Under the pieces are notes generated by a model, which made no database searches, had not been told where the DNA came from, and worked only from the letters and a program-made list of their open reading frames with translations. The translations under genes were made by a program, and so were the position numbers. A stretch of 64,000 bases of DNA from the NCBI RefSeq assembly GCF_900220985.1, contig NZ_OCPC01000004.1, positions 395,272 through 459,271 of the forward strand, given 5' to 3'. Source of the stretch: Parahoeflea halophila. Lineage in GTDB: Bacteria > Pseudomonadota > Alphaproteobacteria > Rhizobiales > Rhizobiaceae. Positions 25,681 through 33,487 of the stretch are shown here, in pieces (the first letter of the stretch is position 1; each line of letters starts with the position of its first letter).

Positions 25681-26655
25681 ATGACCAGCATCATGACCAA
25701 TGCAGCCGCAATGGCTGCTTTGAAGACTCTACGTACAATCAATTCCGAAATGGAAGTTACCCAGGCGCGTGTGTCGTCGGGCTACCGCGTTGAAACCGCC
25801 GGCGACAATGCGGCCTACTGGTCGATCGCCACGACGATGCGTTCGGACAACAAGGCGCTTTCGACTGTCAAGGACGCTCTCGGCCTCGGTGCCGCCAAGG
25901 TGGACATCGCTTACACAGCGATGAACAGTTCCATTGACGTGATCTCGGAAATCAAGGCCAAGCTGGTTGCCGCTCGCGAGCCTGGTGTCGACAAGACCAA
26001 GATCGACAAGGAACTGACCGAGCTGAAGAACCAGCTTAAGTCGATCGCGGTCTCGGCTTCGTTTTCCGGCGAAAACTGGCTCAACAATGCCACCGCAACC
26101 GCAGCCGGCACGAAGTCGGTGGTCGGCGGCTTCAACCGCGACGTCAACGGACTGGTGTCGATCACCACGCTCGACATCAATGTCACCAGCCTCACCATGA
26201 TTGGCGAGGTCAACGAAAGCCTCGGTATCTTGACAAAGGACATCGACGCTGACGCGCTCAACCCGGACAGCACCGGTACGGTGACCAACTACTATCTGAT
26301 CGACGCCGACGGCACCGCCACCACTGCCGGCTCCGCTACGGCAATCGCGCTCACCACCGCGACGACAGATGCTCAGGTTGACGACATGATCCGTGTTGTC
26401 GACAAGATGCTGACCGAGATGACCGACGCTGCGTCCAACCTTGGCGCTGTGAAGAAACGCGTTTCCATGCAGGAAGACTTTGTCGCCAACCTGATGGACT
26501 CGATTGACTCCGGCATCGGCCGTCTGGTCGACGCGGACATGAACGAGGAATCGACCCGCCTGAAAGCTCTGCAGACCCAGCAGCAGCTCGGCATTCAGTC
26601 TCTGTCGATCGCCAACAACAACTCGCAGAACATCCTCTCGCTCTTCCAGCAGTAA
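25681..26655 (+). CDS. Flagellin 5 (most divergent of the array)
   Basis: 324 residues. Same plan as the others but with many replacements in conserved parts (MTNAAAMAALKTLRTINSEM, MEVTQARVSSGY, YTAMNSSIDVISE) and a C-terminus LSLFQQ instead of LSLFR. Variable centre NNATATAAGTKSVVGGFNRD and VTSLTMIGEVNESLGILTKD. It may have a specialised place in the filament. Followed by a hairpin without a T-run. Confidence 0.96.
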   Translation: MTSIMTNAAAMAALKTLRTINSEMEVTQARVSSGYRVETAGDNAAYWSIATTMRSDNKALSTVKDALGLGAAKVDIAYTAMNSSIDVISEIKAKLVAAREPGVDKTKIDKELTELKNQLKSIAVSASFSGENWLNNATATAAGTKSVVGGFNRDVNGLVSITTLDINVTSLTMIGEVNESLGILTKDIDADALNPDSTGTVTNYYLIDADGTATTAGSATAIALTTATTDAQVDDMIRVVDKMLTEMTDAASNLGAVKKRVSMQEDFVANLMDSIDSGIGRLVDADMNEESTRLKALQTQQQLGIQSLSIANNNSQNILSLFQQ

Positions 26656-26732
26656 GCCTGGCAGCGTCCGGCAACGGGCGCATCGAGTGAACGAATTCCG
26701 CTGTGCCGCCGGTCATCGGACATGGTGGATCA

Positions 26733-26770
26733 GCTGGCCCGCTCCGAAATTGCCCTCGGGGCGGGCCAGC
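26733..26770 (+). repeat. Stem-loop downstream of flagellin 5
   Basis: Ten-base-pair stem GCTGGCCCGC (26733-26742) / GCGGGCCAGC (26761-26770) with an 18-nt loop. No T-run follows, so it is not a standard intrinsic terminator; it may act as a 3'-end stabiliser or need a factor. Confidence 0.6.
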
Positions 26771-26829
26771 GGCTATCACGGAGTGAGAGCCGGATAAAAA
26801 TCAGGTCGGGCAGCCTGAGGTCATTCTCA

Positions 26830-26848
26830 CACAAGTTTAGCTATCTAG
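26830..26848 (+). promoter_or_regulatory. Flagellar operon motif upstream of the fliH-like/motB operon
   Basis: CACAAG at 26830-26835, nine bases, CTAG at 26845-26848. It lies 32 nt before an ATG at 26881 and 113 nt before the preferred start at 26962. Confidence 0.58.
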
Positions 26849-26961
26849 GTTTCCCACGCGCATGAAGGCGCAGTCGGATCATGCAATCCCCGCCTTCTGA
26901 TCTTGAAGGGAACGAAATTGCATCGGCTATCGTCAGCAATTGCCAGCAATCGGAGAGGCTC

Positions 26962-27579
26962 ATGACGGCCAGTTTCGCGCGGTATCTACCGGATTTCGAA
27001 TTCACGAACATGAACGGGTTTCATGCCGGCCAACATGTCGTCGAAGACGAAAAGCCCGCGGCTCTGCCGAACATCGATATCGAGAGCATCCGCGCCGAGG
27101 CGCGTGCCGAAGGCGATGCGATCGCACGCGCCGAACTGACCCGCAAATTCGAAGCCGAACACCTTGCCATCGAGAACCTTCACGCCGCCGAAATGCAGGC
27201 CTTGCGCGAAGAACTCGAAATCAGCGCTGCCAAAACGATCCCTGCGGCAATCGAGGCCCGAAGCGCGGAGATCGCCGAGGTTCTTGCAGCCGACGTCGAG
27301 GCCGTGCTGACACCGCTGATCGACGAAGCGGTTCGCAAGCGCATCCTCGCCGGCCTTGCCGAAGAAGTGCGCAGGGCTCTCGCATTGGATAATGCCGGTC
27401 AGATCCGCATTTCCGGGCCGGAAGCTCTGGCTGACACCCTGTGCGAGCAACTCGGCGCGGGCGCGGACGGGCTCACGGTTGAGAAAACCGAAGACTTCGA
27501 TATCGAAATTGAAATAGACCGGACCCTGTTTGCCAGCCGTCTGGTTGACTGGTCCAAAGCGCTTGCCGAGGTTCTGTGA
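26962..27579 (+). CDS. FliH-like flagellar export protein (candidate)
   Basis: 205 residues from the ATG at 26962, which has a good GGAGAGG site; an in-frame ATG at 26881 would add 27 residues and has a weaker site. Plan: short N-terminal region (SFARYLPDFEF), a long charged Ala/Glu/Arg helix (about 60-125), then an alpha/beta C-terminal part (GQIRISGPEALADTLCEQLG, late DFDIEIEIDRTLFASRLVDW). This is the FliH/SctL plan, the negative regulator and tether of the FliI ATPase. No other gene in the window is a better FliH. The stop overlaps the motB start. The FliH assignment is inference from architecture. Confidence 0.6.
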   Translation: MTASFARYLPDFEFTNMNGFHAGQHVVEDEKPAALPNIDIESIRAEARAEGDAIARAELTRKFEAEHLAIENLHAAEMQALREELEISAAKTIPAAIEARSAEIAEVLAADVEAVLTPLIDEAVRKRILAGLAEEVRRALALDNAGQIRISGPEALADTLCEQLGAGADGLTVEKTEDFDIEIEIDRTLFASRLVDWSKALAEVL

Positions 27580-28862
27580 TGGCTGAAGGCGACTCAACCC
27601 ACCAGGGCAAGAACGAGATCATTATCGTCAAGCGCCGCGGCGGCAGCGGCGATGATGGTGCACACGGTGGTGTCTGGAAAATCGCCTACGCTGACTTCAT
27701 GACAGCGATGATGGCCTTTTTCCTCGTGATGTGGCTGGTCAACGCTGCCAATGAAGAGAGCAAGGCTTCGGTCGCGAGTTACTTCAATCCGATCAAGCTG
27801 ACGGACGACAAGCCCACCGATCGCGGCATCAAGCAGGTCGGCAACACCCAGGACGGCGAAGCCAACGCGCCGAAGTCGAAATCTGAGGGTGAGGGCACCA
27901 CCGATGGTGAGGCCGCCGAAGCTGGCACGCAGGAAAACAGCACCGCCGGCGAAAAGCAGGACTATTCGGAATCCGACTATTTCGAAAACCCCTTTTCGGT
28001 CCTGGCTGAAATCGCTCAGGAAACCGGAACCCAGACCAACATCTCCGACAAGGGGGATGGTGGCGCCGCACAGTCTGGACCTGCGACAGGCGCGTCCGGT
28101 GGTGATGCCTATCGAGATCCGTTTGATCCGGATTTCTGGACCAAGCAGGTTGAGCAGAGCCGCAAAACCCTGGAAGACAGCCAGGCCATGGTCGAGGTGG
28201 ACCAGTACCCGCAGAATAATGCGCCGCCCGATGCCTTGGATGAACTTGGTTTGATCGAAGATCCCTATGCCCAGGGCGGGAACTTCAGCGAGAAAACCGA
28301 AACCGGTCCCGACGGCAGCCAGGCATCTGACACTGCCGGCGAGGGGGGAACCGGCGCCGAGGCCGGTGAGCAGCAGGCACAGCAGCTTGCGAAGATCGAG
28401 GCCGAGGCGGACAGGCTCAAGGATGAAATTGCCAAGGCACTGGGCAACGGTGTCGGCAAACTCGCCGAAGGCCTGACCGTGACACCATCCGAGGGCGGCT
28501 TGCTCGTCTCCCTGACCGACCAGCTCGATTTCGGCATGTTCAATGTTGGCTCCGCTGTGCCGGGACGCGATCTTGTCATCGCGATGGAAAAGATTGGCGA
28601 GTTGCTGTCAAAGCGCCCTGGCGCAATTGCCATCCGCGGTCACACGGATGCGCGGCCATACACGTCAGGAAATGATGACAACTGGCGGCTGTCAACAGCA
28701 CGCGCCCATTCCGCCCTGTTCATGCTGGTCCGCGGTGGCGTACCCGAAGAGCGGATAATCCAGGTGTCGGGGTTTGCTGATAGGCGGTTGAAGGATCCAG
28801 AGAACCCCTATGCGGAGGTCAATCGGCGTATCGAAATTCTCGTCGCGGCCGAAGGAAGCTGA
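27579..28862 (+). CDS. motB: Motor stator protein MotB
   Basis: 427 residues from the ATG overlapping the previous stop (TGATG); a GTG one codon earlier is also in frame. Membrane segment about 34-55 (YADFMTAMMAFFLVMWLVN) with the proton-carrying Asp39. A very long acidic, Gly/Glu-rich periplasmic linker (about 60-280) is typical of rhizobial MotB. The OmpA-like peptidoglycan-binding domain is C-terminal (IAIRGHTDARPY, NWRLSTARAHSA, VNRRIEILV). Works with MotA encoded at 9.1 kb. Confidence 0.96.
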   Translation: MAEGDSTHQGKNEIIIVKRRGGSGDDGAHGGVWKIAYADFMTAMMAFFLVMWLVNAANEESKASVASYFNPIKLTDDKPTDRGIKQVGNTQDGEANAPKSKSEGEGTTDGEAAEAGTQENSTAGEKQDYSESDYFENPFSVLAEIAQETGTQTNISDKGDGGAAQSGPATGASGGDAYRDPFDPDFWTKQVEQSRKTLEDSQAMVEVDQYPQNNAPPDALDELGLIEDPYAQGGNFSEKTETGPDGSQASDTAGEGGTGAEAGEQQAQQLAKIEAEADRLKDEIAKALGNGVGKLAEGLTVTPSEGGLLVSLTDQLDFGMFNVGSAVPGRDLVIAMEKIGELLSKRPGAIAIRGHTDARPYTSGNDDNWRLSTARAHSALFMLVRGGVPEERIIQVSGFADRRLKDPENPYAEVNRRIEILVAAEGS

Positions 28863-28864
28863 CG

Positions 28865-30391
28865 ATGCGGCGAATAGGTCATCCCGCGCCCGTTTCCATC
28901 GCCGTGATTGCGGCGGTGCTTGCGTGTGCGGCGGTTGCGGAAGAACCGAAAAAGCCGCTGCCGTTCGAGCTGTTTCACGGAGCCACAATGGTTCCCCGTG
29001 CCGGCGACGCGGCTGTTCCATCAGGGGATAGCCAAAACCTACCTGGCTCTCTCTCCGGAATCGCTTCCGGCCATAAGGCTGGTACCGAAGCGGACCGCGC
29101 GTTCAGCGATGGGCAACAGCCCACGGCGATCGAGGGTGTCCAGGCGCCCTATTCGGAACCCAAGCAAGAAGCCGGGTTGGAAATGGACGACAAGATCGAG
29201 GTCCTCCAGCCCTACAAGCTGGTCCGATCCTTGCAGTTCGTTCAGGATGCGGTGGTTCAAGGCGACCATTCTGCAATGGAGATGCAGCGCTATCTCATCG
29301 GCGTGATCGACAGCAGGCTGCGCGAGGCTGACCAGGCCGTTTTCGATGATCCTCGCAACGTTGACGCGGCGCTGATTTACGCCATGAGCGGCGGCAATCC
29401 CGCCACACTCGATATCCTGGCGATAAAGGACAAGTTCGGCAACTTCGACAACGAGGTGACCACAGTCCTGCGTGCCTATCTGAATGGGCGAGCCGCCAAG
29501 ACCCAGACCGAGTTGACCGAAGTGGTCAAGATCTACCGCGACACCGAGATCGGCCCCTACATCACTTTGGTGGCCGCCAATGTCATGGCCGCATTGAATG
29601 ATGTTGCTGCTCTCAAGCTGTTCGATTGGGCAAGACTGACTGCTCCCGGCACGCTCGTGGAAGAGGCCGCGCTGCGCCGGTCGCTGTTCATCGCCTCGGA
29701 AAAGAACATGCTTAAGGAGGCATTGCACTACGCGCAACTGTATGCGCGGCGCTTCATCACGTCCCCGTATGCGGGACAATATGCCGATCTTCTCGTCGAC
29801 CTCGTCCAGAAAAACTACGAAGAAATAGGCGACGAGGGATTGAGTGAAATTCTCTCCTTCATGGATCGGCCGAGAAAGCGCGAGATCTATTTGCGGATTG
29901 CCCGCAAGGCCGCCATTTCGGGCATGCGTGAGCTGGCAGTCTTCGCCTCGGACATGGCCGAGACGCTGCTGGGAGCCAATGATACCATGCCGCAGGCCAT
30001 GGCCGAGCTCTACTCGGGAATGGCAAAGATTCCAACGGACGGTGTTGGCGGAGTGCTCGAAAGCATCAATGCCCTGTCGAGCGCCCGCCTGTCACAGCGG
30101 GACCGGGTCTTGCGGGAGGCTGCTAAAATCGTGGCGAGCGAGGTTGTGAAGGCACCGGTGCTCGACAGCTTCACGCAAGCAATGCCGTCCATCATGGAGC
30201 CAGTCGAAAGCAAGCAGGGCGCCTCAGAGTTCAAAGGTGCGGGCGTTACCGCAAACAGGGCCGGGAGCACACTCTTCAAGCGCGCAAGTGCGGCGGAAGA
30301 AGAGATCCGTGTGGCTGAGGAAGGAGCATTTAAGGGCTATGTGTCCGAGCGGAGGCAAGCACTCGAGCGGATCGACAAACTGCTTGAGTAA
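28865..30391 (+). CDS. motC: Periplasmic motility protein MotC
   Basis: 508 residues, 2 nt after motB. An N-terminal signal peptide (ending near AAVAEE, residue 20-25), no further membrane segment, then a helical repeat-rich body. In S. meliloti MotC is a periplasmic protein that interacts with MotB and needs MotE. The order motB-motC-motD and the presence of motE at 17.7 kb support the name. Confidence 0.92.
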   Translation: MRRIGHPAPVSIAVIAAVLACAAVAEEPKKPLPFELFHGATMVPRAGDAAVPSGDSQNLPGSLSGIASGHKAGTEADRAFSDGQQPTAIEGVQAPYSEPKQEAGLEMDDKIEVLQPYKLVRSLQFVQDAVVQGDHSAMEMQRYLIGVIDSRLREADQAVFDDPRNVDAALIYAMSGGNPATLDILAIKDKFGNFDNEVTTVLRAYLNGRAAKTQTELTEVVKIYRDTEIGPYITLVAANVMAALNDVAALKLFDWARLTAPGTLVEEAALRRSLFIASEKNMLKEALHYAQLYARRFITSPYAGQYADLLVDLVQKNYEEIGDEGLSEILSFMDRPRKREIYLRIARKAAISGMRELAVFASDMAETLLGANDTMPQAMAELYSGMAKIPTDGVGGVLESINALSSARLSQRDRVLREAAKIVASEVVKAPVLDSFTQAMPSIMEPVESKQGASEFKGAGVTANRAGSTLFKRASAAEEEIRVAEEGAFKGYVSERRQALERIDKLLE

Positions 30392-30408
30392 TTGAAGGGA
30401 AAAGCGTC

Positions 30409-31896
30409 GTGAATGCTTTGGATATGGTGTTGCAGCGGCAGGTGCCGGCGCGGTCGGCCGCGAGGGCGGGCGACGGGATGTCAGGTGGCGGCGAAGGCGA
30501 TGGAGCCAGGCCTGACGCGTTCTCTGCGGCCCTTTCCAACGAGAAGCGCGGTGCTGCAGCAGATCGCGACAAGATTCAGTCTGGAAACCAGACGAGCACC
30601 GGCAACGAAGCTTCCGATGCGGACGAGCAGGTGTCCGTCCAATACGGACAATCTGACGATATCCTCAATCTGCTGGCCGGCTTGAAGTCGAGTGCCAGCT
30701 ATTCGGATGAAGCCGAGCTTGGCGCGGAAGGTGATCAGCTGGAACTGACGTCCGGGCTGGTCGGTCCGGATGGCGCGATCGATGGTGACCCGGTTGACGG
30801 GCCTGCGGGCGCAGCCGACGGAGAGCTCGCCCACACGGATGCGCTAGCGGGCCAGACGCCGGTACCCGGCAATGAGATCGCCGCGACCAGGGTTGCAAGC
30901 CAGGCCAATGTGGACAGTGCCGCTCGAAAGCCCGGTGAACAGGTCACGTCAGGAGATGCGCAAGCAAGCACGGCTGCTGCCAGCCAGTTGGGGAATGCGA
31001 AAGCCGCTCAGCCATCTGCAGAAACCAAGGCTGTGGCTGCGACGCCGTCCACACAGACGCTGGCAGCTGCGGCTGCGGGCATGGCGGCACAGGCTGCTTC
31101 CCCACAGCCCAGGGCAGCAACGTCTCCGGCGGATATGCAGAAGGATCCGACTGCGCTCAAGGAAGCCATGCGCGCACTGGGCCTTGAAAGCGAACAGGCT
31201 CTGGCCAAGTCAGATGCCGTTCGCAAACAAGCCCGCGGTGACGCCATGGGCAACCGGGGTGATGCGGATGCAAGACGGGCCGATGAGCTGACAGGCAAGA
31301 AGGACGGCAAGGTTGAAGTGATTGAATCACGGCGGTTTATGCCTGTTCAGAACTTGTCTCCGAATTCCCAGATGCTGACCCGTTCGCTGGCCGAGCTGGG
31401 CAACAGTGCGATTGCAGCCGAGCGCGCCGCGCCTGCGCAGGCGGTCGCCCAGTCTGGCGGGCCGCAGCCTGGGCAAACTCTCCATACCCTCAAGCTTCAG
31501 CTCAACCCCGTCTCGCTTGGCAGTGTGACCGCGGTTCTCAAACTGTCGGGGGAGGACCTGTCGGTCGAAATCAAGGTTCAGACTGCGGAAGCCTACCGTC
31601 AGATCAAGGAAGACAACCAGTCCATACTCAAGTCCTTGCGCGGACAGGGCTTTGGAGTTGAGCAGATCACGGTTCAGCACGTTGTCAGCACAGAGCGTGC
31701 GTCCGGGCAGCCGGCCCAGCAAGGTCTTCCGGCCGGCCAGCAGGGGGCGGGGGCGAATGATGCCCAGTTCTTTGGCCGGGAAGGCAGCGGCAACAATGCC
31801 AGTCAGCAGCAATCCGGCAGCCGTGGGGGGCAAAGCCATGAACAAGGTTCCCATGCTGGTTCTGGCGCTCGGCGTACTGACGGCGTTTATCTCTGA
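30409..31896 (+). CDS. motD: Hook-length control protein MotD (FliK)
   Basis: 495 residues. The first 340 are low-complexity, Ala/Gln/Asp rich and without secondary structure signals. The C-terminal part about 360-430 is the FliK domain (LKLQLNPVSLGSVTAVLKLS, then SILKSLRGQGFGVEQITVQ). MotD was named as a motility protein in rhizobia and later recognised as FliK, the molecular ruler that triggers the FlhB switch. The last 59 nt overlap the next gene in another frame. Confidence 0.93.
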   Translation: MNALDMVLQRQVPARSAARAGDGMSGGGEGDGARPDAFSAALSNEKRGAAADRDKIQSGNQTSTGNEASDADEQVSVQYGQSDDILNLLAGLKSSASYSDEAELGAEGDQLELTSGLVGPDGAIDGDPVDGPAGAADGELAHTDALAGQTPVPGNEIAATRVASQANVDSAARKPGEQVTSGDAQASTAAASQLGNAKAAQPSAETKAVAATPSTQTLAAAAAGMAAQAASPQPRAATSPADMQKDPTALKEAMRALGLESEQALAKSDAVRKQARGDAMGNRGDADARRADELTGKKDGKVEVIESRRFMPVQNLSPNSQMLTRSLAELGNSAIAAERAAPAQAVAQSGGPQPGQTLHTLKLQLNPVSLGSVTAVLKLSGEDLSVEIKVQTAEAYRQIKEDNQSILKSLRGQGFGVEQITVQHVVSTERASGQPAQQGLPAGQQGAGANDAQFFGREGSGNNASQQQSGSRGGQSHEQGSHAGSGARRTDGVYL

Positions 31897-32416
31897 GACA
31901 GTTACGCTTAGCGAGGCGCGGGCCGCGAGTGGTGTCTGCGAGGCTGAGATCCTGGCCGCAGCACGCGCCCATGGAGTTCCGCCAGGTATCCTCCATTCGG
32001 TCGGCCTGACCGAGACCGGACGGAAGGGCTCGCTGTATCCTTATGCGCTCAACATCGAGGGACGCGCGGTCTATGCCCGCAGCCGGGCCGACGCATTGCG
32101 CGAGTTCGAGCAGGCGCGTGCAGAGGGTAAGACCCTGATCGATCTGGGATGTATGCAGATCAATCACCGCTATCATGGTGGCGAATTCAGCTCGGTCGCA
32201 GCGATGCTGGATCCGCGTGCCAATGTGGATTACGCCGCCCGGTTTCTTTCCCGTCTGCACGCTCGGCACGAAACCTGGACCATGGCCGTTGCACGATATC
32301 ATGCCGGCCCGAACAATGATCCGGCGCAGAAGAAATATGTCTGCCGTGTGATCGCGAATCTTGTTGCAACCGGTCACGGAGCATGGACGGAACAGGCTCG
32401 ATCATTCTGCGGCTGA
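31838..32416 (+). CDS. Lytic transglycosylase, probable rod-penetration enzyme
   Basis: 192 residues from ATG at 31838 with a GGGGGG site; the start lies inside motD. Signal peptide ending near ARAA-SG (residue 30). SLT-type transglycosylase fold: catalytic Glu59 in VGLTETG, then DLGCMQINHRYH and a late MAVARYHAGPNN. It cuts peptidoglycan, presumably for passage of the rod or motor. In S. meliloti the same place after motD holds a comparable gene. The FlgJ-like protein at 42.5 kb lacks a muramidase part, so this enzyme probably supplies it. Confidence 0.9.
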   Translation: MNKVPMLVLALGVLTAFISETVTLSEARAASGVCEAEILAAARAHGVPPGILHSVGLTETGRKGSLYPYALNIEGRAVYARSRADALREFEQARAEGKTLIDLGCMQINHRYHGGEFSSVAAMLDPRANVDYAARFLSRLHARHETWTMAVARYHAGPNNDPAQKKYVCRVIANLVATGHGAWTEQARSFCG

Positions 32417-32506
32417 CACAACCAAAACGAGAAAAATTGGAAAGAGTGCGCCAACCGATGAGAGTTTGTTCGAAATTGGGCAAATGTGAACAGCGCAAGG
32501 CAAAAA

Positions 32507-32522
32507 TTAACCTTTTATTAAC
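32507..32522 (+). promoter_or_regulatory. CtrA-type box 1 upstream of rem
   Basis: Perfect TTAA-N7-TTAAC (TTAA 32507-32510, TTAAC 32518-32522), 175 nt before the rem start, in a strikingly AT-rich 281-nt intergenic region. Confidence 0.6.
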
Positions 32523-32591
32523 TTTTCCAATCAAAATTGTGTCATGTCCACGGGGTCCTACCATATCTAGCCAAATCACTGGGAAATATGG

Positions 32592-32606
32592 TTAATCAAT
32601 TATTAA
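32592..32606 (+). promoter_or_regulatory. CtrA-type box 2 upstream of rem
   Basis: Perfect TTAA-N7-TTAA (TTAA 32592-32595, TTAA 32603-32606), 91 nt before the rem start and 85 nt after box 1. The surrounding sequence is AT-rich, so one box could arise by chance; two in 100 nt is more telling. Confidence 0.55.
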
Positions 32607-32697
32607 ATGTGACCATATCTATTTAATAGTTTACCCGGATTCAGCGGATTCGTACTTCTTAGTTAACGAGGCACCACACTGATTCGGAGGCGAACGA

Positions 32698-33369
32698 ATG
32701 ATCGTAGTGGTTGATGACCGGCAATTGGTTAAAGACGGGTACACATCCCTTTTCGGGCGCGAAGGAGTACCTTCGGCGAGTTTCGATTCCGTTGAGTTTG
32801 GTGAGTGGGTCCATGCGGCGGCGGACTCCGATCTTGAGGCCGTGGAAGCCTTCCTGATTGGTCATGGCAGCCAGATGATGGAACTGCCACGAGCCATCCG
32901 CGACCGCTCCCAGGCGCCGGTGATCGCAGTCAGCGATACGCCGTCCCTTGAATCCACCCTGGCATTTTATGACAGCGGTGTGGACGATGTGGTGCGCAAG
33001 CCGGTTCACCCCCGCGAAATCCTTGCACGTGCGGCAGCCATTCGTCGTCGTCTCAAGGCGCTCTCCACCCATACCGAGATCGGCCCCATCCGCGTCTTTT
33101 CCGATGGACGTGACCCTGAAATCGAGGATCGGACTTTTGCGCTTCCACGGCGCGAGCGCCGCATCCTTGAGTATCTTGTTGCCAATCGCGGCCGCCGCGT
33201 CACCAAGCAGCAGATCTTCAACGCCATCTACGGCATCTTCGACGAAGACGTGGAAGAGAACGTTGTTGAGAGCCACATCTCCAAGCTGCGCAAGAAACTG
33301 CGCAAGCGTCTCGGCTTCGACCCGATCGATTCGAAGCGGTTCCTCGGTTACCTCATCGACTGGAAGTAA
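32698..33369 (+). CDS. rem: OmpR-family flagellar regulator Rem (FtcR)
   Basis: 223 residues. Receiver-like N-terminal half and winged-helix C-terminal half ([20 protein letters not shown], then [17 protein letters not shown]). Rem is the exponential-phase activator of flagellar genes below VisNR in S. meliloti; FtcR is the Brucella counterpart. The acidic pair D6-D7, Ser79 and Lys101 of a receiver are present, but there is no Asp between D45 and D69, where the phosphorylated residue should be ([16 protein letters not shown]). It is therefore probably not controlled by phosphorylation. Monocistronic, with two CtrA-type boxes upstream and a hairpin behind. Confidence 0.92.
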   Translation: MIVVVDDRQLVKDGYTSLFGREGVPSASFDSVEFGEWVHAAADSDLEAVEAFLIGHGSQMMELPRAIRDRSQAPVIAVSDTPSLESTLAFYDSGVDDVVRKPVHPREILARAAAIRRRLKALSTHTEIGPIRVFSDGRDPEIEDRTFALPRRERRILEYLVANRGRRVTKQQIFNAIYGIFDEDVEENVVESHISKLRKKLRKRLGFDPIDSKRFLGYLIDWK

Positions 33370-33377
33370 GCAGGCTT

Positions 33378-33404
33378 TGGCCAACCGATTTTGTTGGTTG
33401 GCCA
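33378..33404 (+). terminator. Hairpin downstream of rem
   Basis: Nine-base-pair stem TGGCCAACC/GGTTGGCCA with loop GATTTTGTT. The T-run is in the loop rather than behind the stem, so termination efficiency is uncertain. It separates rem from the flgE motif. Confidence 0.45.
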
Positions 33405-33435
33405 GCGCCAGATGCATCACAAGCAATCAGGTTCA

Positions 33436-33454
33436 CGCAAGGCCCGCAAGCTAA
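33436..33454 (+). promoter_or_regulatory. Flagellar operon motif upstream of flgE
   Basis: CGCAAG at 33436-33441, nine bases (which include a second CGCAAG), CTAA at 33451-33454; 33 nt before the flgE ATG. Confidence 0.58.
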
Positions 33455-33487
33455 TCTTGATCGCAGTAGTAAACGAGGGATTACGCG

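Noticed and set aside
20466..26655. Repeated blocks of about 1.3 kb read as a mobile or CRISPR-like repeat array
   Set aside because: The repeats are complete flagellin genes with their own regulatory parts; no spacers, cas genes, transposase or terminal repeats.
32494..32512. CRCAAG-type motif before rem
   Set aside because: CGCAAG is present but is followed after nine bases by AAC; the region is better explained by the TTAA boxes.
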